A stretch of DNA of 64,000 nucleotides, from positions 1-64,000 of the forward strand of contig JACCEO010000003.1 of the NCBI GenBank assembly GCA_013416485.1, given 5' to 3'. Below are positions 55,071-64,000 of this stretch, in pieces; position 1 is the first letter of the stretch, and every line of letters begins with the position of its first letter. Both the position numbers and the translations under genes were made by a program. The notes below the pieces were generated by a model. That model saw nothing but the letters and a program-made list of their open reading frames with translations. It did not search any database and was not told where the DNA came from. The stretch is from Alcaligenaceae bacterium. GTDB taxonomy: Bacteria > Pseudomonadota > Gammaproteobacteria > Burkholderiales > Burkholderiaceae_B.

Positions 55071-55577
55071 TCAGCTATTGACGACGGCGCTCTCGACTAA
55101 AGCCATTTCATCACTGGACATAAGTTTTTCGATATCGACCAGTATCAACATACGCTCGCCTATGGTCCCTATGCCTGTAAGGTATTCGGTAGAGAACGCA
55201 GTGCCAAACTGAGGGGCAGCGCTGGTTTGCTCGGGTTGCAAGATCAGGACATCAGAAACACCGTCAACAACGATACCGACCACACGCGACTTCAAGTTCA
55301 AAATCACGACGACAGTCTGGTGGTCGTACTCGACGCTTTCCAAGTTAAACTTGATGCGCATATCCACGATGGGAACAATGATGCCCCGCAAATTCGTAAC
55401 ACCCTTGATAAAGGATGGCACATTGGCAATACGCGTTACCGTCTGGCTGTCATAGCCACGAATTTCCTGAACCTTCAGGATATCTATGCCGTATTCCTGC
55501 GTTGCCAGGGTGAAAACCAGGTACTCCTGACCTGAGGTGTCATCTTGCTGGCCGTCGGCATAAAAATTATCAGACAT
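55071..55577 (-). CDS. cheW: Chemotaxis coupling protein CheW
   Basis: This 168-residue coupling protein links receptors to CheA. It shows [57 protein letters not shown], the family core. Confidence 0.97.
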   Translation of the reverse strand: MSDNFYADGQQDDTSGQEYLVFTLATQEYGIDILKVQEIRGYDSQTVTRIANVPSFIKGVTNLRGIIVPIVDMRIKFNLESVEYDHQTVVVILNLKSRVVGIVVDGVSDVLILQPEQTSAAPQFGTAFSTEYLTGIGTIGERMLILVDIEKLMSSDEMALVESAVVNS

Positions 55578-55600
55578 TGTTGCTTACTCCGGAATCTTGA

Positions 55601-57673
55601 TTAGGCATTAAACGGTTGGTCACGCGTGACGCGCAACAGGGCAAAGACGTCAACAATTAAGGCTACGCTGCCGTCACCTAGTATTGTTGCCGCTGATACG
55701 CCGGGAATTTTTCGGTAATTTGATTCCAAGTTCTTCACCACCACCTGGTGTTGGCCAATCAGATGATCCACCAACAAGGCAAAGCGCACGTCCTCGGCTT
55801 TAAGAATGACCGCAATGGATTGCTTGACGTCGGTTTCTGCCCCTTCGACAGAGAACACATCGTGCAAAGCGACTATAGGCAGGTATTCACCACGTACATG
55901 CAGAACACTTTCGGTTTCAGAAATGCGTTTTACCTGCTCGTCGGTGGGCTGCATGGACTCCATGACATGACTAAGCGGCAAAATAAAAGTTTCTTCGCCC
56001 ACACGCACTGACATGCCATCCAGGATAGCCAGTGTCAAAGGCAGAATAATTTTGGTTGTTGTGCCTTTGCCTGCGTGCGACGACAACTGGATGTGCCCGC
56101 CCATACCTTGAATATTTCGCCTGACCACATCCATACCTACGCCTCGACCTGATATTTCAGTGACTTTATCGGCGGTGGAGAAACCTGGTGCAAAAATTAA
56201 CGGCCAAAGCTCGTCATCAGGCGTGTTTTCGTTAACAGGAAAACCTGAAGACATGGCTTTTTTCAGTATGCGTTCACGGTTCAGACCAGCGCCGTCATCG
56301 GAGACTTCAATAACAATTTGCCCCCCGTTGTGCTGGGCGGACAAGGTCATATTACCTTCGGGACTTTTACCTGCTGCAATGCGAGCCTCGGGCATTTCAA
56401 CCCCGTGATCTATGCTGTTACGCACCAAGTGAGTCAAAGGATCAATAATCCGCTCTATTAGGCTTTTATCCAGTTCGGTAGCCTGGCCATGTGTGTGCAA
56501 CTTGATTTGCTTAGACATGCGGGTAGCAGCTTCGCGCACCACACGAGGAAAACGACTAAAGACGTAATCCATAGGCATCATGCGTATCGACATAACGGCT
56601 TCTTGGAGATCACGTGCATTACGTTCAAACTGCTCAATACCGCTGAGCAGACGATCATGAATCACAGGATCCAAGGTAGATGCCGTTTGGACCAGCATAG
56701 CCTGGGTAATCACCAGCTCACCAACCAAGTTGATAATTTGGTCTACCTTCTCGACCCCTACACGTATGGTGCTGCTAGACGCAGGCGCAGCAGGAGCTTT
56801 CGGTTTTGCTGCGGCTTCAGGCGGCTTGCTAACAGCAGAAGCCGAGCTGCCTGAATCTGGGCTAGGATTACTTGCTGACGCCACCACTGGGGCTGGAACA
56901 GGCTGCGGCTCGACCTGTACTGATTCGATCTCCTGGCTTATTTCAGATTCTGGCGCTGGAGCGGCTGCCGCACCAGGTACGTTATCGGGTTGAATCTTGA
57001 TTTGGCTAGCATCAATTACAAAACAACAAACGGCTTCGATATCATCGGCCGACTCTGTAGTGCCCAGCCATACACTTAAGGTATCACCTTGAGTTTGCTG
57101 GTGCAATATGGTGCCCATTAGCGCCATTTCAGCCAACAAGGCTTCAGAGTCTTTAGGACTAAGACCGGTCAAATCCAGGCGCAAAGTCCCTGCAGCGTCA
57201 GGAGCCACAACGGATGCGGATACTGCTGTCACTGGCGCTGGTGCTGGTGCTGTATCTGCGGGTGGATGACCTTGTTTTTCCAGGGCCAGCTCACGCAACT
57301 GAGCGCAAATCCTGTCATACGCAGCAGCATCGGGCTCTTGAGAGTTACGATAAGCAGCCACCTGGTCTGTAAGCACGTCTTTGGTTTCCAAAAAAAGATC
57401 TATCATGTCCTTGCGTAGCGTCATTTCACCGCGGCGCAAAAAGTCGAGAAGATTTTCAAGCAAATGAGTGGTTTCAGCGAGCGCGCCAAAACAGCCAAAG
57501 GTACCAGCCCCCCCTTTGATGGAATGCGCAGCGCGAAATATGCCGTTCAGTTCGTCGGTATCAGGACTATCGATATCGAGCCCCAGCAGGAGTTGCTCCA
57601 TATCAGCCAATAGCTCGTCCGCCTCATCAAAAAACGTTTCGAAAAACTGACTCAGGTCAACACCTGCACTCAT
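55601..57673 (-). CDS. cheA: Chemotaxis histidine kinase CheA
   Basis: This 690-residue kinase has P1 with the phosphorylated H50 (FRAAHSIKGGAGTFG), an Ala/Pro-rich linker region, P3 dimerisation, P4 ATP-binding with LVRNSIDHGVEMP (N box) and DDGAGLNRERI / GRGVGMDVVRRNI (G boxes), and the CheW-like P5 domain. It starts the cheAW-mcp-cheRBYZ series after motB. Confidence 0.97.
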   Translation of the reverse strand: MSAGVDLSQFFETFFDEADELLADMEQLLLGLDIDSPDTDELNGIFRAAHSIKGGAGTFGCFGALAETTHLLENLLDFLRRGEMTLRKDMIDLFLETKDVLTDQVAAYRNSQEPDAAAYDRICAQLRELALEKQGHPPADTAPAPAPVTAVSASVVAPDAAGTLRLDLTGLSPKDSEALLAEMALMGTILHQQTQGDTLSVWLGTTESADDIEAVCCFVIDASQIKIQPDNVPGAAAAPAPESEISQEIESVQVEPQPVPAPVVASASNPSPDSGSSASAVSKPPEAAAKPKAPAAPASSSTIRVGVEKVDQIINLVGELVITQAMLVQTASTLDPVIHDRLLSGIEQFERNARDLQEAVMSIRMMPMDYVFSRFPRVVREAATRMSKQIKLHTHGQATELDKSLIERIIDPLTHLVRNSIDHGVEMPEARIAAGKSPEGNMTLSAQHNGGQIVIEVSDDGAGLNRERILKKAMSSGFPVNENTPDDELWPLIFAPGFSTADKVTEISGRGVGMDVVRRNIQGMGGHIQLSSHAGKGTTTKIILPLTLAILDGMSVRVGEETFILPLSHVMESMQPTDEQVKRISETESVLHVRGEYLPIVALHDVFSVEGAETDVKQSIAVILKAEDVRFALLVDHLIGQHQVVVKNLESNYRKIPGVSAATILGDGSVALIVDVFALLRVTRDQPFNA

Positions 57674-57727
57674 ACTTAATTCCTTTTGCTGTAAGTAACG
57701 ACTATTTGTAACGTTTTTATAACCAAT

Positions 57728-58720
57728 TTACGGCGCAAGTTGCGCTTGTTCTGGCGTCGCTTCCTGTTCCCCTGAAGGCTCAGTCAATACGGGCTGAACG
57801 GAGTCGCCCAGATCCTCTACCGTTGGACCTGACCCCATCTGTTGCGTTAGTTCTTCGAGGCTAGGCCCAACGAGATCAGTCGACTGATTCTGCTCATCGA
57901 TGCGGCGCTCGGCTTGACGATTCAGCACAACGATACTGATACGGCGGTTAACGGCATCAAATGGATTATCTTTAATTAGGCTGACAGAGGATGACAAACC
58001 TATGATTTGTTTGATCTTTGGTTCATCCATGCCGCCGAACACCAATTCTTTGCGCGCTGCGTTAGCTCTATCTGCGGATAGCTCCCAGTTACTGTATTCG
58101 CGCTCACCTGTTGCGTATTGGATAGCATCCGTATGCCCTGAGACCGTAATACTGTTGGGCAGCTCATTAAAAACCGGCCCCAATTGACGCATGATGTCAC
58201 GCATATAAGGCTGTATTTGTGCGCTACCTGTGGCAAACATAGGCCGATTTTGGTTATCGATAATTTGCACCCGTAAGCCATCTAGGGTCATATCCAATAA
58301 CATTTGCGGCCGGTATTCTTTCAGTATGGGATCGTGCCTGATCAAGTTATCTAATTGGCTTTTCAGGTCTTCCAGACGGCGCATGTCGCGCCGATCGCCA
58401 TCAGACAAGTTTTTGCTGGCTTTAGGCTGAGGAAAATCATTTGGAATGATGCTGGGCTGCCCGCCAGGAATAACCTGAGGTACATTTTCTTCAGCAGGTC
58501 CACGCCCAGAAACCGCTTCCATCAGCGGCATACGAAAGTACTCAGCAATGGCTTTTAGATCTTGCGGGGGAATCAAGCCAAGCAACCACATCACCAGGAA
58601 AAACGCCATCATGGCGGTGACGAAGTCAGCGTAAGCGATCTTCCAGCTCCCACCATGACGAGGGGCTGGACGACGCGAGCTTTTACGCCGTATAACGATA
58701 CGCGGCTGGGATGAACTCAT
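57728..58720 (-). CDS. motB: Flagellar stator protein MotB
   Basis: This is a 330-residue stator subunit. The single transmembrane helix carries the proton-binding Asp in KIAYADFVTAMMAFFLVMWLLGL. A plug region and an OmpA-like peptidoglycan-binding domain (ISVSGHTDA-like NSITVSGHTDAIQYATGEREYSNWELSADRANAARKEL) follow. It is 12 bases after motA. Confidence 0.97.
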   Translation of the reverse strand: MSSSQPRIVIRRKSSRRPAPRHGGSWKIAYADFVTAMMAFFLVMWLLGLIPPQDLKAIAEYFRMPLMEAVSGRGPAEENVPQVIPGGQPSIIPNDFPQPKASKNLSDGDRRDMRRLEDLKSQLDNLIRHDPILKEYRPQMLLDMTLDGLRVQIIDNQNRPMFATGSAQIQPYMRDIMRQLGPVFNELPNSITVSGHTDAIQYATGEREYSNWELSADRANAARKELVFGGMDEPKIKQIIGLSSSVSLIKDNPFDAVNRRISIVVLNRQAERRIDEQNQSTDLVGPSLEELTQQMGSGPTVEDLGDSVQPVLTEPSGEQEATPEQAQLAP

Positions 58721-58732
58721 GGTCTTACCTGC

Positions 58733-59605
58733 TTATGCACTACGAGCAGCTGACCGTGTTTGCCGCACATGCTCTTCGAGCTCAAGGAAAGAAGGACGCA
58801 CCGCAACAAATAATATTTTACGACCGAACTCTACGGCTAGTGGCGGCGGATAACCATTCATGCTGGCCAGTAAGGTGACCTTGATGCACTCGAACACTTT
58901 TATAGACGCAAACACATGGCGTTCAGTAGAGCTTGCCAGTGGCGAAACAAAACCATAAGCTAGCAAAATACCTAGAAAGGTACCCACCATTGCCTTAGAG
59001 ATCAGATCGGCAAGTATTGCTGGTGGCTCGTCCACTGAAGCCAGAGCCTTAATAACGCCCAGCACGGCAGCAACAATACCGAACGCAGGCAAGGCATCAG
59101 CAACAACGTGCAGCGCAGTCGCAGGCACGCTACGCTCTTGGACTATGGTATCAATCTCTTGATCCATTAAGGTTTCGATCTCGAAGGGGCTCATGTTGCC
59201 GCTGATCATGATACGCAAGTAGTCCGTAAGGAACTCCATCACATCAGGATCACGCGTAATTCGCGGGTACTCAGCAAAAATGGGACTGTTGGCAGAGTCC
59301 TCGATGTCAGCCTCGACTGACATCAGACCATCGCGACGCGCCTTATTCAGCAACACATATAACAGCGCCATGAGCTCCATGTAGAGCTCTTTGTTATAGG
59401 GTGTTTTTTTGAACACTTGCGGCAAAACATTGAGCATTTGCATTGCCGTTTTACCGCTATTGGCGGCAATATAGGCACCTAACGCTGCTCCACCAATAAG
59501 GGTAAATTCAAATGGCTGATACAAAGCGCCCAGATGCCCACCCAGAGCAACAAAGCTTCCGAAAACCGAGAAGAAAACAATCAGAAACCCAAACAGGATA
59601 AACAC
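58733..59605 (-). CDS. motA: Flagellar stator protein MotA
   Basis: This is a 290-residue, four-helix stator subunit. NKARRDGLMSVEADIED carries the conserved torque Arg region; ALPAFGIVAAVLGVIKAL and GTFLGILLAYGFVSPLA are the C-terminal helices. It starts with GTG (59605). It is 85 bases after flhC, with a hairpin in between. Confidence 0.97.
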   Translation of the reverse strand: MFILFGFLIVFFSVFGSFVALGGHLGALYQPFEFTLIGGAALGAYIAANSGKTAMQMLNVLPQVFKKTPYNKELYMELMALLYVLLNKARRDGLMSVEADIEDSANSPIFAEYPRITRDPDVMEFLTDYLRIMISGNMSPFEIETLMDQEIDTIVQERSVPATALHVVADALPAFGIVAAVLGVIKALASVDEPPAILADLISKAMVGTFLGILLAYGFVSPLASSTERHVFASIKVFECIKVTLLASMNGYPPPLAVEFGRKILFVAVRPSFLELEEHVRQTRSAARSA

Positions 59606-59637
59606 AGTTACGCGCCTTCAGTGAATACTTACAACTT

Positions 59638-59672
59638 ATGATCGCCTTTTTTATAAAAATAAAAGCGATCAT
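59638..59672 (-). other. Hairpin between flhC and motA
   Basis: ATGATCGC (59638-59645) and GCGATCAT (59665-59672) form a perfect 8-base stem around a 19-base AT-rich loop. It has no T run on the minus strand after the stem, so it may be a processing or attenuation site between the master regulator genes and motAB. Confidence 0.45.
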
Positions 59673-59690
59673 TAACGGGGGGTTTCTAGC

Positions 59691-60317
59691 CTAAATCAGA
59701 GCGCTGGCCTTGTTTTTTGCTGCCAACACCTTAGTAGCAGCTGCACGCGCACGTGTTTTTCCAGCCCGAGGTGGTGGACGGCATATCGCGCACACAAACT
59801 CGGCTTGCGGATCATGGGCATGAGCTACGAATTTACCTTCGCAGCGCGTGCACGAGGACAACTGCACCATATTGCTATCAAAAAATCGTATCAACATCCA
59901 GGCACGTGTAAAGCTAAGCACTGGCTCGGCATCCGTATCGTGGACACGCCCAGCCGATGATTGTTCTAGGTACAACCTATACGCTTCAACGAGGGCACGG
60001 GATTTCTTGGCGGGAGTATGGGTATCCAGATACTGATAGACGCCATAGAACATACTGGCATGAATATTAGGCAACCAGGTCATGAACCAATCAACAGAGA
60101 AAGGCAGCATGCCCTTGGGTGGCGAACACCCTTTGACTTCACGATATAGCCTTGCCAAGCGGTCGTAGCTTAAAGAGGTTTCCGCCTGCAATACTTGCAA
60201 GCGCGCCCCTAGCACCACCATATCGCTTGCCAATAGAATTTCTTCGGCCTCACGGGCCACACTCTTCGTCTCGCGGGCTACTGTTTTAACCTCGCGGACT
60301 GCACTCTTTTTTACCAT
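59691..60317 (-). CDS. flhC: Flagellar master regulator subunit FlhC
   Basis: This 208-residue transcription factor subunit acts with FlhD at class II promoters. The helix-turn-helix region and a C-terminal zinc site (C156-C159 in SSCTRCEGKF, C176-C179 in FVCAICRPP) are intact. An N-terminal extension of about 12 residues has repeated VARE/VKT-like units. It is 21 bases after flhD. Confidence 0.96.
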   Translation of the reverse strand: MVKKSAVREVKTVARETKSVAREAEEILLASDMVVLGARLQVLQAETSLSYDRLARLYREVKGCSPPKGMLPFSVDWFMTWLPNIHASMFYGVYQYLDTHTPAKKSRALVEAYRLYLEQSSAGRVHDTDAEPVLSFTRAWMLIRFFDSNMVQLSSCTRCEGKFVAHAHDPQAEFVCAICRPPPRAGKTRARAAATKVLAAKNKASALI

Positions 60318-60338
60318 AAAGTAATTACGCCACCCGAA

Positions 60339-60662
60339 TTACAGAGTCCTTTCGGGCTCTTGTTGGGAGAGCAAGATAGTTGAGTGCGCTTGCTGCAAGA
60401 CACCACCAAGTACATTTTGAGTCAAAGCCGATAACAGATTGTAATCATTAAGGCGAAACCCACAAACCAATGAGCTGGAACTGGCAAGCTTTACCAATTG
60501 GGCTGGCGATAAGCGCATAACAATTTCAGCGACATCGGCATCAAATCCCAATCGAAACATAGCTGCAGGTAAGTTTTCTCGCAACAAGCGTTGGGCCAGC
60601 ATCAGGTAGGAAAGATTAACTTCCTGAATATCACCTAAAAGCGAATTATCTGTTACAGGCAT
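60339..60662 (-). CDS. flhD: Flagellar master regulator subunit FlhD
   Basis: This 107-residue subunit has the typical N-terminal [50 protein letters not shown]. It forms the heteromer that activates class II flagellar genes. A strong GGAGGG site precedes the ATG at 60662. Confidence 0.96.
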   Translation of the reverse strand: MPVTDNSLLGDIQEVNLSYLMLAQRLLRENLPAAMFRLGFDADVAEIVMRLSPAQLVKLASSSSLVCGFRLNDYNLLSALTQNVLGGVLQQAHSTILLSQQEPERTL

Positions 60663-60852
60663 TTGCCCTCCGGGGAAGTGCCGTCACCAACCAAGTCTAT
60701 AACTGAAATCACCATATGGTTAACGTTCAACCAGGTGAAAGTTGACCATTAAAGCGCTAGACTAAAATCAGCAAACGACATTTGTAGACTAAATGCAGGT
60801 AGCATCTAGCCTTTAAATGAAAAGAAAACTATTGCGGCAATAGTATCAAATA

Positions 60853-60881
60853 AATATACACAATTACATTGAACTATTCAA
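60853..60881 (-). promoter_or_regulatory. Candidate sigma-70 promoter of flhDC
   Basis: On the minus strand TTGAAT (60881-60876) and TATATT (60858-60853) are 17 bases apart, four and five matches to the consensus. It would give a leader of about 180 bases. A second, weaker -10 (TATATC, 60924-60919, with TTTAAA 16 bases upstream) is nearby. The 372-base region 60663-61034 is AT-rich and has no gene. Confidence 0.5.
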
Positions 60882-60977
60882 AATGTAACATATACAGGCC
60901 AAAAACTTGAATTAACTTGATATAAAGCATGTATTTAGGCTTTAAATTTTATTGATGTTGTTAAGTAGACACACAAA

Positions 60978-60993
60978 TGTAATTATTGTCACA
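60978..60993. promoter_or_regulatory. CRP-like site upstream of flhD
   Basis: TGTAA-N6-TCACA at 60978-60993, within a 22-base dyad with 6-base arms AAATGT and ACATTT, is one base from the CRP consensus TGTGA-N6-TCACA. Its centre is about 73 bases upstream of the start predicted for the second flhDC promoter, a known activating spacing. It also lies 42 bases after the glpD stop. Confidence 0.5.
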
Positions 60994-61034
60994 TTTTCGT
61001 TAAAAACAACTTACATATCTTGACTTTATTTTAT

Positions 61035-62648
61035 TTATGGCAATGTATGATATTGCCTGGCCAAAATAAGAAAGCTTTCCAGCTGTGGATCTTGCCCAGT
61101 TTCCTGCTGCACTAGCTCGGCAACTTGGCCAGCAATATCACCGGCCAGCACCGCATCAAGAAATAACAAACGCGAACGACGCGCCAGCACATCTTCAACG
61201 GTGCGCGCATATTCATACCTGATGGCATAATGAACCATAGCCACCGTCAGGCCATAAGCCAATTCTTGGTCATTTCCATCTAAGGCTTGCACATAACTGG
61301 CTTCGGTTCCATAAGCGGCCAAACCCGGCGCGCTAGCAATGCATGCCGCTGTTTTACGTGTCGCCACCGTTACCGCTGAGTTCCCTGGCGCTCCTACTAA
61401 AGCAAACCTAGCCGTTCTGGATGGTGGCAATTGCTTTAGCAAGCCACTACTGACACATTTATTTAAGACATCCTCGGCCATTGCCCTATAGGTAGTCCAT
61501 TTACCACCAGTAACCGTGACCAAACCCGATGAACTAACCACCACGGTGTGTTCACGACTGATATGTTTGGTGCTGTCACCATCTGTGCTTGAGGGACTAA
61601 CCAAAGGACGCAACCCCACCCAGACACTACGCACATCGGCACGTGATGGTGGCTTAGCCAAGTATTTACCCGCCTCTTGAAGAATAAAAGCAACTTCATC
61701 GGCAAAGGGTAAAGGTTCGCGAGCCAGATCATGGCGTGGCGTATCTGTGGTACCTAGAATCACCTTCCCCAGCCAGGGTACAGCAAATAAAACCCGGCCA
61801 TCACGTGTTTTAGGCACCAACAAAGCATGCTGCCCCGGAAGAAAGCTGGCATCTACCACCAAATGCACGCCCTGACTTGGGCTGACCATAGGAACACTAA
61901 GACGCCCTACTGCCGCGTCGTCCTTATGACGTACTTCATCCACCCACACGCCAGTAGCATTCACTACGCACTTGGCACGAACTATATAATCCTTCCCCGT
62001 TTCAAGGTCGGTACAACGTGCCCCTGCAACACGACCATCCTCGTGCAAAAATTCCGTCATCGGGCAATAGTTAATCACTAACCCACCCTGAGCTGCAACG
62101 CTACGCGCTAGCGCCAGTGCCAGACGTGCATCGTCGAACTGAGCATCCCAATACTTAACCCCACCTTTAAGCCCAGCCATTTTGACCCCAGGCAAACAAT
62201 CGTGGGTAGCCCTGGCTCCCATGAACTGAGTAGGCCCAAGCCCAGCTTTGCCGGCCAAAGCATCGTACATTTTTAGGCCTATGCCATAAAATGGCGTTTC
62301 CCAGCAAGAATAGCTAGGCATCACAAAGGCCAGTGGACTAACTAGGTGCCGTGCATTGTGCAGCAAGGTGGATCGTTCATGCAGGGCTTCACGAACCAAA
62401 GGGATATTGCCCTGCGCCAAATAACGCACACCGCCATGCACAAGTTTAGTTGCGCGCGATGACGTCCCTTTGGCAAAATCATGGGACTCCAGCAATACCA
62501 CCTTGAGCCCACGTAATACCGCATCCAGCGCCACCCCCAAGCCACTGGCTCCACCACCAATAACCAACAGGTCTACGGAGTCGCTACTGGCCAGGCTAGC
62601 CAAAATACTGGCACGATTCGAGAGTAAAGGTGAAGCTGGCATATTCAT
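61035..62648 (-). CDS. glpD: Aerobic glycerol-3-phosphate dehydrogenase GlpD
   Basis: This is a 537-residue membrane-associated flavoenzyme oxidising glycerol-3-phosphate to dihydroxyacetone phosphate. The FAD motif VDLLVIGGGASGLGVALDAVLRGLKVVLLES, AKGTSSRATKLVHGGVRYL and the C-terminal GLVTVTGGKWTTYRAMAEDV are diagnostic. The ATG at 62648 is preferred over a longer form at 62705, which lacks family similarity. It is divergent from glpK. Confidence 0.95.
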   Translation of the reverse strand: MNMPASPLLSNRASILASLASSDSVDLLVIGGGASGLGVALDAVLRGLKVVLLESHDFAKGTSSRATKLVHGGVRYLAQGNIPLVREALHERSTLLHNARHLVSPLAFVMPSYSCWETPFYGIGLKMYDALAGKAGLGPTQFMGARATHDCLPGVKMAGLKGGVKYWDAQFDDARLALALARSVAAQGGLVINYCPMTEFLHEDGRVAGARCTDLETGKDYIVRAKCVVNATGVWVDEVRHKDDAAVGRLSVPMVSPSQGVHLVVDASFLPGQHALLVPKTRDGRVLFAVPWLGKVILGTTDTPRHDLAREPLPFADEVAFILQEAGKYLAKPPSRADVRSVWVGLRPLVSPSSTDGDSTKHISREHTVVVSSSGLVTVTGGKWTTYRAMAEDVLNKCVSSGLLKQLPPSRTARFALVGAPGNSAVTVATRKTAACIASAPGLAAYGTEASYVQALDGNDQELAYGLTVAMVHYAIRYEYARTVEDVLARRSRLLFLDAVLAGDIAGQVAELVQQETGQDPQLESFLILARQYHTLP

Positions 62649-62676
62649 GATGGGCCTATGGGTTGGGTAAGTATGC

Positions 62677-62706
62677 TTGTCGCTGTCCCCTGCACACCGG
62701 TACACT
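62677..62706 (+). promoter_or_regulatory. Candidate promoter of glpK
   Basis: TTGTCG (62677-62682), 18-base spacer and TACACT (62701-62706), about 31 bases before the glpK start. A moderate match, not tested against alternatives. Confidence 0.3.
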
Positions 62707-62707
62707 C

Positions 62708-62735
62708 ATTAGAATCCGGTTTTTTGTTATTGTAA
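62708..62735 (-). promoter_or_regulatory. Candidate promoter of glpD
   Basis: On the minus strand TTACAA (62735-62730), 16-base spacer and TCTAAT (62713-62708), in the 89-base divergent glpD/glpK region. Confidence 0.35.
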
Positions 62736-62737
62736 CC

Positions 62738-64000
62738 ATGACCTATCTGCTTGCCCTAGACCAGGGCACATCCAGTACCCGTAGCATCGTTTTTCATAAA
62801 GACGGTCGTATCGCTGGCCTGGCTCAACGCGAACTGCACCAGATTCACCCTGAACCTGGCTGGGTAGAGCATGATCCTATGGAGATTTGGCAAGCACAAT
62901 TACAAACTGCACGCGACGCGTTAGCCCAAGCGGGACTACAAGCAAGCGACATACGTGCTCTAGGTCTAACTAACCAACGCGAAACCACAGTAGTCTGGAA
63001 CCGAAAAACCGGTCTACCGATACATAATGCCATTGTCTGGCAAGACAGACGTGCAGAACCTGCCTGTGCCCAGTTACGCGCACAAGGCATGGAGGCCGTC
63101 ATCCAACAAAAAACAGGGCTACGTATAGATGCCTATTTTTCTGCAACCAAACTGCAATGGCTACTAGACCATGTACCAGAAGCCAAAGAACAAGCCCATC
63201 GTGGTGAACTGGCATTTGGCACCATAGATAGTTGGTTGATCTGGCAACTAACCCAAGGTCAGCGCCATGTGACTGACGTTAGCAACGCTTCGCGCACCAT
63301 GTTGTTCAATGTACATAGCAATACCTGGGATAAGGACCTGCTACATACTTTGGACATACCATTTAAGCTTATGCCCCAGGTGTTACCATCGGCTGCTAAC
63401 TTTGGCTTTGTAGCCACAGACCTGCTTGGTCATGCCATTCCTATTATGGGTGTTGCTGGAGACCAACAAAGCGCCCTATTCGGTCAGGCCTGCTTCCATC
63501 CAGGCATGGCCAAGAACACCTATGGCACCGGCTGTTTTATGTTGATGAATACCGGGTCTAATTTTCAAGTCTCAGATAATGGGCTACTAACCACCAGTAC
63601 CGCCCAAACCCTAACCCAGCCTCAATTTGCTCTGGAAGGCAGTGTGTTTGTCGGCGGTGCCGTGGTGCAGTGGCTGCGCGATGGCCTGCATGCTTTCACC
63701 AAAAGCAGCGAAGTCGAGGCACTGGCGTTAAGCGTACCAGACTCTGCAGGGGTGACTTTGGTACCGGCATTTACCGGGTTAGGTGCCCCATATTGGAACC
63801 CTGAAGCCCGCGGCACGATTACCGGCCTAACCCACGGCATCACTATGGCCCACATCGCTAGAGCCGCGCTAGAAAGTATCGCTTATCAAAGTGCCGCCGT
63901 CCTAATGGCCATGAGTCGTGATGCTCAAGCCGCCGGTGCGGTACCACTGACAGAGCTTAGGGTAGATGGCGGAGCCTGTGTCAACGATTTGTTAATGCAG
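62738..64000 (+). CDS. glpK: Glycerol kinase GlpK (5' part; runs off the window)
   Basis: This phosphorylates glycerol to glycerol-3-phosphate, the substrate of GlpD. The 421 codons present (of an expected ~495-500) begin [23 protein letters not shown] and include [62 protein letters not shown] and [15 protein letters not shown], all family motifs. The frame is open to the last base, so the C-terminus lies outside. Confidence 0.96.
   Translation, partial: MTYLLALDQGTSSTRSIVFHKDGRIAGLAQRELHQIHPEPGWVEHDPMEIWQAQLQTARDALAQAGLQASDIRALGLTNQRETTVVWNRKTGLPIHNAIVWQDRRAEPACAQLRAQGMEAVIQQKTGLRIDAYFSATKLQWLLDHVPEAKEQAHRGELAFGTIDSWLIWQLTQGQRHVTDVSNASRTMLFNVHSNTWDKDLLHTLDIPFKLMPQVLPSAANFGFVATDLLGHAIPIMGVAGDQQSALFGQACFHPGMAKNTYGTGCFMLMNTGSNFQVSDNGLLTTSTAQTLTQPQFALEGSVFVGGAVVQWLRDGLHAFTKSSEVEALALSVPDSAGVTLVPAFTGLGAPYWNPEARGTITGLTHGITMAHIARAALESIAYQSAAVLMAMSRDAQAAGAVPLTELRVDGGACVNDLLMQ

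Noticed and set aside
57695-57721. Possible sigma-28 promoter before cheA (GTCGTTAC on the minus strand)
   Set aside because: The -10 is close to the motif, but the -35 at the right spacing is TATAAAAA and does not match TAAAGT.
59666-59690. CCCGTTAA before motA as a sigma-28 -10
   Set aside because: The -35 position reads TGATTTAG, inside the end of flhC, and does not fit.

Overview
The window looks like a chromosomal segment of a motile beta-proteobacterium of the order Burkholderiales, most likely the family Alcaligenaceae (the Bordetella relatives), with a base composition of roughly half G+C by eye. The evidence is the order flhDC-motAB-cheAW-mcp-cheRBYZ-flhBAF, the flgNMA/flgBCDEFGHIJKL block, and the run fliA-flaG-fliDST-fliK-like-fhlB-fliE/fliF..fliR, all as I know them from Bordetella-type genomes. 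No rRNA, tRNA or CRISPR array was seen. No database search was possible; family names rest on recognised sequence motifs.

Region 1 (1-5.3 kb) is an accessory edge. It holds the right end of an IS3-family element that has cut a small secreted-protein gene after 29 codons, a tehB-type methyltransferase, two small lipoproteins, a PaiB-like regulator, an isoprenylcysteine methyltransferase-like membrane protein, and a secreted von Willebrand factor A protein with four C-terminal repeats.

Region 2 (5.4-13.0 kb) is the most unusual part. Four tightly spaced minus-strand genes encode an outer-membrane TPR/beta-barrel protein, an exported FecR-domain protein, a CHASE2 adenylate cyclase and an MscS-type channel ending in a cyclic-nucleotide-binding domain. 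A divergent cpdA-type cAMP phosphodiesterase lies next to them. One locus could therefore make, sense and destroy cAMP in response to an envelope signal. A speD-speE fusion gene follows (13.0-14.3 kb).

Region 3 (14.4-60.7 kb) is a nearly complete flagellar and chemotaxis island: sigma-28 (fliA), caps and chaperones, basal body, export gate, C-ring, rod, hook, hook-associated proteins, anti-sigma factor, motor, a full Che pathway with one chemoreceptor, and the FlhDC master regulator. Flagellin (fliC) and flhG genes are not in the window. Three sigma-28-type promoters share an unusual -10 core, CCGTTA, and lie before flaG, flgK and flgM. A CRP-like site lies upstream of flhD and gives a plausible route from cAMP to motility.

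Region 4 (61.0-64.0 kb) holds divergent glycerol genes, glpD and the start of glpK, which runs off the window end.
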